Assembly (NCBI GenBank): GCA_033558025.1
Contig: JAUCEF010000008.1
Location: 744,001-808,000 of the forward strand
From: Phytophthora sp. 'mugwort'
Lineage: Eukaryota; Oomycota; Peronosporomycetes; Peronosporales; Peronosporaceae
DNA length: 64,000 nt
Direction: 5' to 3'
A program made the translations under genes and the position numbers. Position 1 is the stretch's first letter; each line of letters starts with the position of its first letter. The notes below the pieces were generated by a model that was not told where the DNA came from, searched no databases, and worked only from the letters and a program-made list of their open reading frames with translations. This document shows, in pieces, positions 40,375 to 50,212 of this stretch.

Positions 40375-42073
40375 TTATGCAGTAGTAAAATCGAGAACCT
40401 CACCCGTTAGACAATCGTAGGAGAGCTCTTGCTCACCACAACCAATACAAGCATGTTTGGTGCCCTGACATCCAGCATTGGCACCCTGAACCTGGATCGA
40501 CTGTGACACATCTCGCTCCGTTAGGCGGCTAACGTCAGCAACGAGAACACGGTTAGTTAGCGACCACGTCTGATAGTCAAGAAGACCATTCACCAGCTCA
40601 GGCATCAGACCACTGTTATCGAAGCGATCTTAGCGATTTCGTTAGTGAAGTGGTGGAAATCGTAGTCATGACTGATATCAAAGATCTGCTGGCGACCGAT
40701 ACGTTAAAATTGCGGATACTCGAACCGGGATGAAGCCTCCAAGGTGCACTATCGAAAGGACTCTGGAACACTTGTACAGCAACAGAAGCAAAGCTACCGG
40801 TCTGCTCAGCAAATGGTAGTAGAATAACATATTTAGCATTCTTAAGAGATGCCGATAGCTGGAGATCAAATGCAGCATTAAGCTGAGTCGATTGCTTACC
40901 AGTACCGCGCGCTGGTAGAACCATTGAGCATAGCAATTATTATATCGAACCTTCTTCACAGGCTTGAGATGATTGCCTGCGGTTTCACAAGATGTACGAA
41001 ACGGTACATAGAGACGAGCAGTAGTGAATGGCATGTAAGTACCATCGATAACAGGCTCAAGGGCATGACTACAGCACCCCAAGAAATACTGAATCCAGCA
41101 GAAACAGCAAGAACACCAGCCATAGGAATACCGGTGGAAGAAGCTGAAACCATTACATGACAGGTATTGCCACTCGCAAGAGTAGCGCTGGCTACCGACA
41201 TACCCTTCGCCGCATCTAGCGATAGTAGAAGTACCCTGATTGACTCTGAAGCGTAGGCGGTATGCGGATTAGCCATTGAATCGAGTTCCTTAAGATAGGG
41301 TGGAGGTCTGTTAGCTTTAGCATGTAGTTCCAAGTTCCCATAATTCCATTAGCAGTAGCTACACCAGATACGAAAGCACCACGAGCGGTTTGGTTCGAGA
41401 TTGTGGTAAAGCCGCGGCAGCACATCGAAGGCCACGACGTAGAGAAATCAGAACCATCATTAGGAGGGTTCGACAACAGACGCTTTACGAGACCATCGTT
41501 AGGGATGGATGCACCGCCAGAGGGACCGGTGGGAGCAAACGAAGGTGAGAACGCAGTAATATTTGTGTATCCATCTCCAGTAGTCGAGCTCGTAGCAGAG
41601 CTGTACAAAGCGGACTGGGCGGCATCCGGGTAAAGGAACGACTCAGCACCATGTTTTTTCGACATACTGAGGACTGTAGCTAGTCTGAGCGCGGACATTG
41701 TTCCAAAACAGCTTGTAATTAGCCATCGAGACAATTGTCTTGCCATTGAGCTCCAGAGACATACTATCGATGACATTACAGTTGCCGCACTTAAACGTAG
41801 CACAGAAACGATTGGCAGCAGCGGTTTCAGCAGTAGCACCATTCTTCATCGAGACCTTGTATGGAAGCATGATGTAGCCATCACGAAGGCAAGCAAACCT
41901 TTCGGAGCTGCTAAGCTGAGCAGTTGCGTCGATAGTAATAACACCATTTTGATAAGATTCTTAGTGAAGATCGATTACAAATCGGTACTCGCTTGCCAGA
42001 AGATACCTTGATCTTCGGGTCGCTCGTGAGCTAGCTCTGATACAAAGATTGGTCGGAGTTGAGTTTCACTCAT
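40375..42073 (-). pseudogene. Major capsid protein (double jelly-roll), frame-broken
   Basis: The start is the ATG at 42073 (MSETQLRPIFVSELAHE), followed by a stop at about 41975. The protein continues in other frames: NGVITIDATAQLSSSERF, then the stretches at 41870-41643, 41842-41216, 41333-40956, 41082-40678 and 40605-40375. Features typical of PLV/virophage major capsids are the early RFACLRDGYIMLPYKV block, long beta-rich polar segments (GDGYTNITAFSPSFAPTG), and the C-terminal block with LLDYQTWSLTNRVLVADVSRL and a final acidic LTGEVLDF. The total, about 560 codons, fits PLV capsids. At least five frame breaks. The start lies close to a 36-bp hairpin that separates it from the divergent protease. 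Family call from motif order; structure prediction would decide. Confidence 0.72.
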
Positions 42074-42109
42074 CGTTGAATCTATATCGTTTCTAATATA
42101 CTTTCGTCG

Positions 42110-42195
42110 AATGGGTTTGATAATGTCGCTCAATATATTTAATTTAAATAAATTTAAATAAATTAAATATATTGAGCGACATTATCAAACCCATT
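42110..42195. repeat. Perfect 36-bp inverted repeat between capsid and protease genes
   Basis: Arms 42110-42145 and 42160-42195 are exact reverse complements around a 14-base AT loop. The right arm coincides with the presumed first codons of the protease (LSDIIKP), so the left arm looks like an inverted duplicate of coding sequence. It may also act as a terminator or origin-like hairpin. Confidence 0.9.
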
Positions 42196-42599
42196 ACGAG
42201 TGATCATGATCTGATTGAACTCGCGAAAAAATAGTAGTACATCTAGATGATATCTACGAATCGAGTGAAATAACGAAGCCTCTCTCGAAGAAGGGTTCAT
42301 TTCTGATTCTACTACGACCGCCTAATCTTGATGTAGGACACTGACAGGCTGTTCATAATAACGAATTCTTTGATAGTGTGGGCGAGGCAGCCCCAACAAA
42401 GTATGGGATCGCGAGATATAACCCCAAGCAATACCAAAGTGCATATGGGGATTACTGTGGAATATGGTGTATGCTCTGGATTTACCTCAAGCAGTATAAG
42501 AAATCAAGCATTTTCAAAGATGAAATATTTAAATTTGACTATTCTTTAGTTCAGAAAATATGCATTAGTCATATATCGCGAATTAACGATCTCCAGTGA
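42190..42599 (+). pseudogene. Adenovirus-type maturation cysteine protease, broken
   Basis: Such proteases (adenain/Ulp1-like clan CE) cleave virion proteins during maturation. The N-terminal helix (DHDLIELAKK, near 42202-42228) and the following DDIYESSEITKPLSKKGSF lie in adjacent frames. The catalytic His block reads GH followed by TGA at 42342-42344, exactly where the family has GHW, so a W-to-stop change is the simplest reading. The frame then continues with NNEFFDSVGEAAP (the acidic residue block) and QYQSAYGDYCGIWCMLWIYL, containing the catalytic Cys, to a stop at 42599. One frameshift (about 42228) and one nonsense codon inactivate it. It is followed immediately by the PX-like gene. 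Confidence 0.72.
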
Positions 42600-43316
42600 T
42601 ATTCCAGGTCCCAAGCTGACCAAAGCTCTCAAGACTGGTAAGCTAAGTCTGACTGCTGACCAGCTCAAGGATAGCGGCTCCATTATCCATCTTCACCCAG
42701 CCTCTTATGAGAAGGCACTCAAGGCTCGCAAGGCAGGTCGCGGCGTGCGTCTTGACATCACCAAGCATGAAATTAAGAAGGGATACAAGTGAGCACAAGG
42801 CGGTTCGATTTGGTCGAATGTTTGGGGAGGTATCAATTCTGCTTTCAAGCTCGCTAAGGATCCAGGTATATTGTCGCACGCTGCTGACGTTGCTATCCCC
42901 GCTCTTGCAACCGCGCTCGGAACTCTACAGGGTACTATCCCAGCAAGAGCTGCAATCGGTTCCATGACTGGCATCGGAGTTTATGATTCTGATAGTGATA
43001 AGGAAGGAGGACGCGTATCTATGGCTGATGTGAAAAAGGGGACAAAGCGTGCTCTTTTGTATGTTTAAACGTGGAGTTGTTCTAACCGATGTAGTCGATG
43101 GTGGCGAGAAATACCTTCTGTCTAAGGCAGCTAAACCCGAGCACGAAAATCTAATCAAGTCTATTCGTTGGTGAAGTCCGTCGTCGTTATGGAGTAGGTG
43201 TTGCCGAGCCAAAGGGAAAGAAATTCGTAAAGGGTTTGCAAGAAGCTAAGGATCACATGGCTAAGATCCGTGCAATGAGAAAGAAGCCTATGGCCGCTGG
43301 ATCATTTCGATTATAA
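42600..43316 (+). pseudogene. PX-like virion protein, broken
   Basis: The frame from 42601 reads GPKLTKALKTGKLSLTADQL, then IHLHPASYEKALKARKAGRG and ITKHEIKKGYK, a TGA at 42790-42792, and continues GGSIWSNVWGGINSAFKLAKD with a GALGT-like alanine-rich segment, ending at 43068. Two further frames carry the rest (KYLLSKAAKPEHENLI; then KGKKFVKGLQEAKDH and RAMRKKPMAAGSFRL) to a stop at 43316. A leucine-rich N-terminus with HLHP, an amphipathic W/G-rich helix and a basic C-terminus ending GSFRL match the PX-type (adenovirus pX-related) virion proteins of Polintons and PLVs. Three breaks. The family name is from motif recall. Confidence 0.55.
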
Positions 43317-43368
43317 CGATCCACCTTATTCTAAAAACTAAAGTTTTTGTATAATATATATATATACC

Positions 43369-43910
43369 ATGATCGGCTACATTTATCGTATTCAACACAT
43401 CCAGTCTGACCTATGCTACGTTGGAAGCACGTTCAATCAAGTCAAGTATCGATGGCAGCAACATAAATCTGTATTCAAAATAATGGCTTAATCATAATGG
43501 ATCATGTGCCGCAGTAATTTATCCGTTTATGAGAGATCACGGCGTTGATCAATTCAAATACTTTCTTATTAAAGAATATGATGTAATCGATCGTGTTCAT
43601 CTGTTCATCTGATGCATATGAGACGCTTTGGATCAGGAAACTGAAAGCTTGTAATAAGAGCTTACCATTGGCAATCAAAAAGCTTACCGATAAAGCGGTC
43701 TATATCAGTGCTCGTGAATATAGGTGTGCCAAGGTTAGAGCATATGCAGCAGCAAACAAAGACCTAATCGCACACCGAACCAAAACGTACCGCGAAACCA
43801 GCAAGGAGACTATTAAAGCTAAGAAGGCGGAATCATTCCAATGCGAATGTGGTGGGCGATGGCGTAAAGGTCATGGAAAACCACGACATGATCGGACAAA
43901 AAACATCTAG
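43369..43910 (+). pseudogene. GIY-YIG endonuclease, broken
   Basis: The ATG at 43369 is preceded by an AT-rich run. MIGYIYRIQHIQSDLCYVGST is the GIY-YIG signature (here GYIY...CYVG), followed by the conserved arginine block YRWQQH. After a frame change near 43488 come the AVIYPFMRDHGVDQFKYFLI helix and KEYDVIDR. The frame is then shifted by an 8-bp tandem duplication (gttcatct, 43595-43602 and 43603-43610). The last part (43593-43910) includes the YETLWIRKL catalytic-glutamate block, a charged helix, and a C-terminal CECGGRWRKGHGKPRH zinc-finger-like end. Stand-alone GIY-YIG nucleases of this shape are common in PLVs and giant viruses. At least two breaks. It is convergent with the minor capsid gene, 35 bases apart. 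Confidence 0.85.
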
Positions 43911-43945
43911 ACCGGCTAGTCAGGTCATCATAAGCATTAGCCAGC

Positions 43946-44828
43946 TTACTGTTTTTGTCTCAGCAACAGCATGATCGAGACCGAAGTATCGCGAACGATT
44001 ACCTTCTTGTCGTTTTGGTTGTAGATATTGACAGTGATCGTTGATCGAGAACCGTTGTGGCAGTTCATTCACGCATATTGACTGGGTTTGTACGATATCA
44101 GCTTACCGATTTCAGCATCACCTCTATCGAACGCACTGACAATATCACCAGATGCAACGTACTCATTTTTGATCAAATCACATCGAACGATGTATGAACT
44201 GGTGGGGTGAATCTGAGAGATGATGTGAGATAGCTGAGCACTGGCAACTGTCGCTGAGGCAGCAGGGTACGTACCTGCAGTCAGACCAACTACCTTTCCA
44301 AGCTCAGCATTATCTATGATAAGATGAGGGGCGTGAGTGGTAGTAGGCAATCCAGTACCACCAGCTGAATATAGTCCAGTAGCTGGTCTTGTCCAGTACC
44401 CCCGAGAATAGGCAAAGTTGTGGCGTCGGACAGAAATCAAGCTGGCATGCGTAAAAAAAAAAATTACACGCTGTTTTCATTCAGTTTTAGGTAGAATACA
44501 TTGTTTCCAGATGGGTCGATCAAATATTCTCCAGCATTAACAAGAGCTGTCTGAATGCTGCGATTGATACAATCATAGCAGTAAATACCATCCGCAAGAT
44601 TGATGCTGAATTAGAGATAGTAGCCGCCGCTGGAACGTCAAGTTTAAGGCTTATGTTGTGGAATTGCATCGCGTCAATTATATATTCCGAGTTGTACATG
44701 CTAATGCTTTGGATTGCGCAAACAACATCGCGGAAGTCAGCGGCTGAGTCAGGGAACGAGTATTTCCAAGTCGAATTATATCCATCCTGGGTTAAGTTGG
44801 AACTGTCGATTTTCAGAAAGTTCGCCAT
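43946..44828 (-). pseudogene. Minor capsid (penton-like) protein, frame-broken
   Basis: It starts at the ATG at 44828: FLKIDSSNLTQDGYNSTWKYSFPD resembles the virion-entry strand of single-jelly-roll minor capsids of PLVs and virophages. It is followed by the IQSISMYNSEYIID stretch. After a frame change near 44600 it reads GIYCYDCINRSIQTALVNAG, the strand-turn-helix pattern with an adjacent GEYLID. An 11-base A run (44455-44465) accompanies another break. The frame 44440-44069 follows (APHLIIDNAELGKVVGLTAG). The last frame ends at 43946 with ITVNIYNQNDKKVIVRDTSVSIMLLL, a typical terminal strand pair. About 290 codons, as expected. Located divergently from the GIY-YIG end and one base after the upstream small gene. 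Confidence 0.62.
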
Positions 44829-44829
44829 T

Positions 44830-45006
44830 TTAATAGTATATGATGCTAAGCATTTTTCTGATTGATAAATTGGAATTACTCATCCATCTTGTAATAGGTC
44901 TATCAAAGTTGTACCTGATTTGTTCCTTCACGGAGTCGATGAACAACAGCTGTCCTTTCCGTTCAGTGGCTTTGTTGTAGTAATAGTTGATCGATCGATC
45001 GATCAT
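44830..45006 (-). CDS. Small gene upstream of the minor capsid gene
   Basis: An intact 58-codon frame (ATG at 45006, stop TAA at 44830) containing NYYYNKATERKGQLLFID and RYNFDRPITRWMSN. Its stop codon ends one base before the ATG of the minor capsid gene, which suggests co-expression. The ATG falls in a gatcgatcgatc tract, so the true start may be further upstream in a lost frame. I do not recognise the family. Confidence 0.45.
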   Translation of the reverse strand: MIDRSINYYYNKATERKGQLLFIDSVKEQIRYNFDRPITRWMSNSNLSIRKMLSIIYY

Positions 45007-45053
45007 CTACACCCTTGATATTGATGATTATGCACAGTGTAGAGGACATTGTA

Positions 45054-45409
45054 TCATCTGTGGGTGCACATAGTCAGATTCCACTGTGGGAATCTAGCCG
45101 GTGTGCGTATCAGTCGCAGGTGTGTGCATCGGTCGCAAAATTCTTCAGCATATCCACAGACAAAGAGGGATTCAGATTGTATGTTTACTAAACAACAATA
45201 CTTGTGTATTGTATTGGCGAAAACTGGTGCCTTTGGAAATTCTACGTGGCCGGTCTCTGTCGGACAGGAGACCCTCTCGGCTCGCTTATGAAGATACCAT
45301 ATGCATAAATGGATCATGCTTCTCGTACTGCTGTTTCGCCTCGGCTGTGTTCGCGTTTTGCTCACGGAGAGACGGCTCACCGGAAGGCGAAAGTGCTGGT
45401 TGCTCTGAC
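45054..45409 (-). other. Possible gene fragment between virus and LINE
   Basis: A frame from the ATG at 45409 (polar start, about 40 codons to a stop) is followed in another frame (45380-45054) by a cysteine-containing stretch (VCGYAEEFCDRCTHL). It could be one more broken gene of the viral insert or an unrelated host fragment. No family recognised. Confidence 0.3.
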
Positions 45410-45756
45410 ATTTTGGTACTCGAAAGATTCTATCGACGCGTAGTTAACAAATATACATTACACTTTAAGGCTAGTAAGCAACCTATTTAGCTACCCTACT
45501 TGGCTATTTGGGATCGATTTGGGTCATGTGGACCCAAAACTTGGGTACGAAGTATCCAATTGGTGTCGAAAAAGGTCCATTTTCTCGAAAGTGGGTACCC
45601 TGAAAGACCCATTTCAGTGTCCAGGAAGAAACTGGTGGACGTCCAGAGACGTCTCTGGGCCGAGTTGGACATTTGCAGGACCTTTCCGAAAGGGTCTATA
45701 CAAAAACCAAGCTTAGCCCGATGAACCAGGTGGTGGTGAGCCACCTACTTCTAGTG

Positions 45757-45829
45757 AGCTCAGATAGCTCGGCTGGTTAAGCATCCAGTGTCGGACGGAA
45801 GCGGCCAGGGTTCAATCCCCGGGCCGACC
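45757..45829 (+). other. tRNA-like segment in LINE tail (copy B)
   Basis: The counterpart of 1646-1718: A-box-like tagctcggctggttaag and B-box-like ggttcaatccc, again opposite to the LINE coding strand. It has a few differences from copy A, for example ctcgg for ctcag in the A box, which would weaken polymerase III recognition. Confidence 0.5.
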
Positions 45830-46361
45830 AGACCTTTCGGACGATAGTTGGGATTTGGCCGCGAAGGTTGGGATATGGGCTTGTGACTGGACTGGTGGTC
45901 TTGGGGGCTACTGGGCGCCGTCTCATGGCTGTAGGCCGGGAAGCACGGTTAGACCCGGTAGTTCTTGAGATTGCTTGACCGGTCACTTCAGTAGGAGAGA
46001 TGCAGGTCGTGGTTTAGAGGGGCAAAGCCTCCCAGTCGTCGTCTCATGGGCTGTACGCCTGGCAGTACGCGCGGCTCGGGAGTATGGCGCCGATCTAGAC
46101 CTCGATCCAAAGGTAGTCCAGTGATGTCGTGCATGCCATAACACGCGTAAGCGTCTGTGCAGCGTGTCGCGTTCTTCACCCGCCTGTCCGCCGTGGGGCC
46201 CCGCCTGGGTTCAAAAATCACACCGCCTTCGGGTACAGCAGACATCAGGCAACGCCCACTAAGCGATCGGCAAATGGAGCCGGGAACTTGGCGTATGGCG
46301 TGAAAGTGGTGGAGAGTGAAGCCAGTAATGGCCGAGCACGCCGGCGGCGGATTGTAAGATA

Positions 46362-49300
46362 TCAGGATAAGCCTTGAGCTTGTGGCCTTACCTTTGGGCC
46401 ACTGGCGTCTCTTCCCGGCGGCGGTTCAACATGGCCGCGGGAAAGGAGCCCTGCTGACGGGTTTCCACCCCGCGATCGCTTGGATCTGCAGTCGTGAAAG
46501 GGCGCCAACGCTCCGGACGTCTCTTCCCTGTCGTGGTTCAACATGCCCGCGAGTAAGGAGTCCCACGGACGGGCTTCCGCCTCGTGGCCGCTTGGGTCAT
46601 TGGCGTCGAAGGGTGTCGACACAAACAGTCCTCGCAATAAGGTGTGTAGTTGCCTACTCACCTGCGAGGACTGTCTTATTGCTTGCGCCTGGGTTGCCTG
46701 CCATAAGGCAGCAACATGAAGGTCAATCAGGGCGTGCACCCGAGTCTTGATGCCGGTGAGACTTGGTTCATACTCATGGAAGCGGATGTCATTGTGGTGC
46801 GTCCATAGGCAGCGAAGTACCACAACTCTCACTATGTGGAAGACCGCAAAGAGGCTGTAACCAAAGTCCTTTTTGGCTCGGGGCGTAGGCATGATGTCCG
46901 CGAAGTAGACCACAGTCGCCCGCTCAATGGAAGACTCAAACCACTGCTGGAACACCTCAAGCCATTCCGCCCATACGGCTGCCGCAAAGTCACAATACTA
47001 AAAGAGGTGGGAGACGTTTCAATGACTCCACACCCATGACGGCAGTGGGTCATAGCGCCTTGCACGTGCTGCAACCTAAAGCCCACCCAAAGAGCGTTGT
47101 GCTGAAGTCTGGACAGCAAGTCCGCGTTCACTGGTAGTACGTGCTTGTTCATCTTTAGGTCCCTGCCCCATACCTCTGCGAGAGGCGCTTGTTCAAGGCC
47201 AAGTGCAGTCGTTGGCAGGCCGGGTACCTTATACTGAACCAGGTGCTTGCGTATTAGCGACACCGTGAGATCAGCGACTTCATAGCCACTGAAGCTCCAA
47301 GTATGGAGAGCGCAGCCGTAGCGTGGCTTGGGGCGGGGCCCAATGGGCATGTTGGCCAACGGTCGTAACAGCGAGTCAATCTTATTTAAGAAAGATCCGC
47401 AGAAGCTCACGCTGTTAGCACGCCTAGGCTGGCCATCCCACGGATGACTTGAGATAGCTTGGCGGCTTGAGGCGGGTATCCACTAAGCTCATACAAGTCA
47501 AATATCCGATAAACCTTTAAGCGAATAAGGTCTTGGACAATGCCCAGGCTTACGGCTCGCAGGGTCTTGGGCGTCTTGGTTGCAGTCGTGATATCCACAT
47601 TGTCCAGCAGCGGCGTTGTCAACTTGTCAAACTGGTCATGTTGCGAGTGATCTTGGGGCGCAGTTTGGTGTTCCAAAGGAAGAGAACATGGTGCCAATAC
47701 AAACCAAGCGGTCTCCGTCATCTTAGCCGTCGAGACACCACATGATGAGGGCTGTTCCAGACCGGCACGTACAGGATGTCAAAGTCGCGTCCCCAAGGTT
47801 TCATATCGGAGTCAAACAGCTTAATGACTAGGGCGGCCCATGAGGGTACATCATCCGGTGACTGGCGTACGGCCATGAGCAGCTTGCAGAGCATGTGTAG
47901 TTGGAGTCCCTCGATCATCGTTTTCACAGGCGTTAAGCCGAGGCCGCCCCATGTGCATGGGCAACGTCCACCAAGCTCGGGGCACGATGTTGACGTAGAA
48001 GACTGGGTCATGGACCGTACTATCATGTCCTGGACTTGGTCTTGGAAACTAGTTTCAGGTATGTAGCAGACACTGGCCGTGTACCAGAGAACAGGCAAGA
48101 TGATCTGTTGTAGATGGACCACTTGTCCTCGCAGAGTGCGTGCTCGGTACTTCCACAGTGAACACCTTGTCTACATGTCCGCCAATATGTGCTGTAGCCG
48201 TGCCGCGTCTGTGAGATAGGGCCCGTAGTATATACCAAGCGGTTTGGCCGAGTCGTTGTCCCAACAACCTTTAGTCCCAATTGCTGTAGTGCCTCACGGA
48301 TGCTGTCGATTTCACTGTTCCAGGGGCGGAACGGCAGCACCACAGTCTTGTTCTTGTTCAGCTCCATGCCCGATGCCTCACAGAAGAGATCCACCAAGTC
48401 CAGTAGCCGCTGAGTATCCCTCAGGTCCCTTAGTAGTCCAGTACAGTCATCAGCAAAGCTGATAACTGTATGGACCACCGAAGGGTCTCCACACCGAAGT
48501 CCAGCATCCTTCATCTTGGCGCGAATCAAGTTCAGCAAAGGTTCTGCGTAAAGCACGAACAGACCCGGGGAGTGAGGGTCTCCTTGCCGCACGCCTCTCC
48601 CTAATTCAAAGGGCGAAAGTGGGCTACCGTTGAATAGTAGCGCCACCAAAGTCCCAGGAAACATCACGCGTACCCAGCGACGAAACACTTCGCCGAAGCG
48701 GAAGTGCTCGAGGATCATATCAAGGGCATCCCACACCACGCTATCGAAGGCCTTGGCAAAATCAAGCAAGATAACACCAGCCACCGCTCATCGTCTTCAT
48801 ACACTTTCATGAGTGGTTGAAGCCGTAGGTGAGCAGACAAATGTCGCGCCCAGACAAGAAGCCATACTGGTCAGAGAATAGGAGACTATCTAAGACAGTT
48901 CCCAGACGGTATGCCAGTAACTTGGTCCCCAGTTTGCCATCGACGTTGGTGAGGGTAATGGGTCTGTAGTTCCCAGGCTCTTTACGTCTCCCTTCTTATA
49001 TAGCAAGCAGAGTTGGCCGCGATGCTGGAACTTAGACATCGTGCCTTTCTCCAGTTGAGCCGCGTAGACAATCTCCAGGATACGTTTCCAAAGCGGCACA
49101 TCAGTTAGGTAATAGGCCAGGGCTAACCCATCGGGTCCTGGTGCCTTCCCCGACGACGTATGCTTGATAGCCCAGTAGAAGCCGTTTGCTGTGAGTGGAC
49201 TGTCAAGATAGGCAGCTTGCTTCAGCGTCAGATGCTTGGTCGTCTGTTCAAGGATCTGGGCCAGCTTGATGCGATCCCATTTCAGCTTGTCATGATGGAA

Positions 49301-49715
49301 CTCCCTTGAAGGTGAACGATAGATCCTGGACCAAAACTGGTTGAACTCCTGGCACATGCCTTCCAACCCTCCGGCGAATTGACAGGAATCGGAGTGTTGC
49401 GCAGGATCTGAGGCGGTCAGACGAAGTACTTGGTACCTCGCTCAAAATCATGGAGGTCGGAGGCAAACTTCTTTTTCGATGCATAGAACTTTTTCTCCTT
49501 CATCTTGACCTCCAATAGTGCCCTCTTCTCAGTCAGCCGCTGGCGTTGATCATCAGTAGACTTCGTCGCTTACCGGTGCTGCAGATCATTGATTTCCAGG
49601 TGCAGTTCCTCAAGTTCGGGCTGGCGAGCATTCTTCCGGGATTCGAATAACTCATGCAGGAAGATATTGTCGCGACGCTTGTGCTCGTCGAGTAGGCAGC
49701 CCGGGTTGTAGTGGG
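46362..49715 (-). pseudogene. LINE reverse transcriptase and zinc-binding tail
   Basis: In coding order: a linker helix region (near 49570-49700, RRDNIFLHELFESRKNARQ); 49366-48890, with the RT finger region (SGKAPGPDGLALAYYL, QHRGQLCLLYKKGD); 48784-48023, the palm with VILLDFAKAFDSVVW, RQGDPHSPGLFVLYAEPL and the catalytic FADDC; then the thumb with ELNKNKT. The C-terminal region (47721-46832) ends in the HCRHGC zinc-binding block, and the last part is 46955-46362. FADD is the variant of the YADD catalytic motif seen in LINEs. There are breaks between 48890 and 48784, around 48100 and 47720, and near 46980. It is needed for target-primed reverse transcription in an active element; this copy cannot be translated as one protein. 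Confidence 0.88.
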
Positions 49716-49721
49716 AGTCCG

Positions 49722-49973
49722 TTGGTGCATGGAGCATGTTGCAGCGAGAGCACAGACGGCGAACGCTTCCTAGAGGAGGTTGACAGTAGTGAAAGTGCTG
49801 TCGATGACGAGGCCAGTGCGAGCGTCGAGGGTGACCGCTTCCTTGTTGATATGGAGGGCAGCGAGAGCGCCGCAGATGATGTCGAGGGCAGCGAGAGCAG
49901 CGAGGACGAACGTTTCTTGGTGGAAGTCGAAGGCAGCGAGAGTGACGAGGGAAGTGAAAGCGGAAGTGCATAA
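49722..49973 (+). CDS. Acidic repeat frame of unknown origin
   Basis: An 83-codon plus-strand frame made of degenerate repeats of the type [E/D]-x-R-F-L-[V/E]-[E/D]-[V/M]-E-G-S-E-S-[A/D]. It sits between LINE sequence (left, minus strand) and the left long inverted repeat (from 50009). It looks like the C-terminal end of a larger gene carried in by the insertion, since it begins at the LINE junction without an obvious promoter. It may be the tail of a TE-encoded or host acidic protein. Function unknown; translation is unproven. Confidence 0.35.
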   Translation: MVHGACCSESTDGERFLEEVDSSESAVDDEASASVEGDRFLVDMEGSESAADDVEGSESSEDERFLVEVEGSESDEGSESGSA

Positions 49974-50008
49974 GTAGTAGCTTTCTAGCAGCCTCTGGTT
50001 CCTTTATA

Positions 50009-50181
50009 CTGACGTTCGGTGCTAGCTTTACGCATAATAACTATAAACGCTGATGGCATCGTTTGAGCCCATGAAATGCTGGATTTAGTCATAGCTGGAA
50101 GTGTTGCAGGTAAGCAGGCGGTCATACTTGGTTGAGCATGATACGTTAATCGAAGGGAAGGTCAATCATATTGTGCCTCTG

Positions 50182-50212
<31 letters not shown>

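Larger units (their letters stand above)
39399..45006. mobile_element. Integrated Polinton-like virus remnant
   Basis: A compact cluster of about ten virus-type genes on both strands with very short spacers, unlike its surroundings: major and minor capsid proteins, maturation protease, PX-like virion protein, GIY-YIG nuclease, and several genes of 30-100 codons. The region is more AT-rich between genes, with AT runs before 43369. This gene set is characteristic of Polinton-like viruses and virophages. The packaging ATPase, DNA polymerase or helicase, and integrase are not found, and no terminal inverted repeats are visible, so it is a partial insert. The right side abuts LINE copy B (3' end at about 45447) after about 440 bases of unclear sequence. 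The left boundary is set at the first open frame (39399-39599, no ATG). All large genes are broken, so the insert is inactive. Confidence 0.8.

Noticed and set aside
42378..42599. Stand-alone 73-residue protein
   Set aside because: It is the C-terminal part of the protease, cut off by the TGA at 42342 and lacking its own ATG.
39399..45006. CRISPR array or bacterial prophage
   Set aside because: No spaced direct repeats; capsid and protease motifs fit eukaryotic PLVs, not tailed phages.
48023..48784. Telomerase or group II intron reverse transcriptase
   Set aside because: Endonuclease upstream, zinc-binding tail downstream and overall order are those of a LINE.
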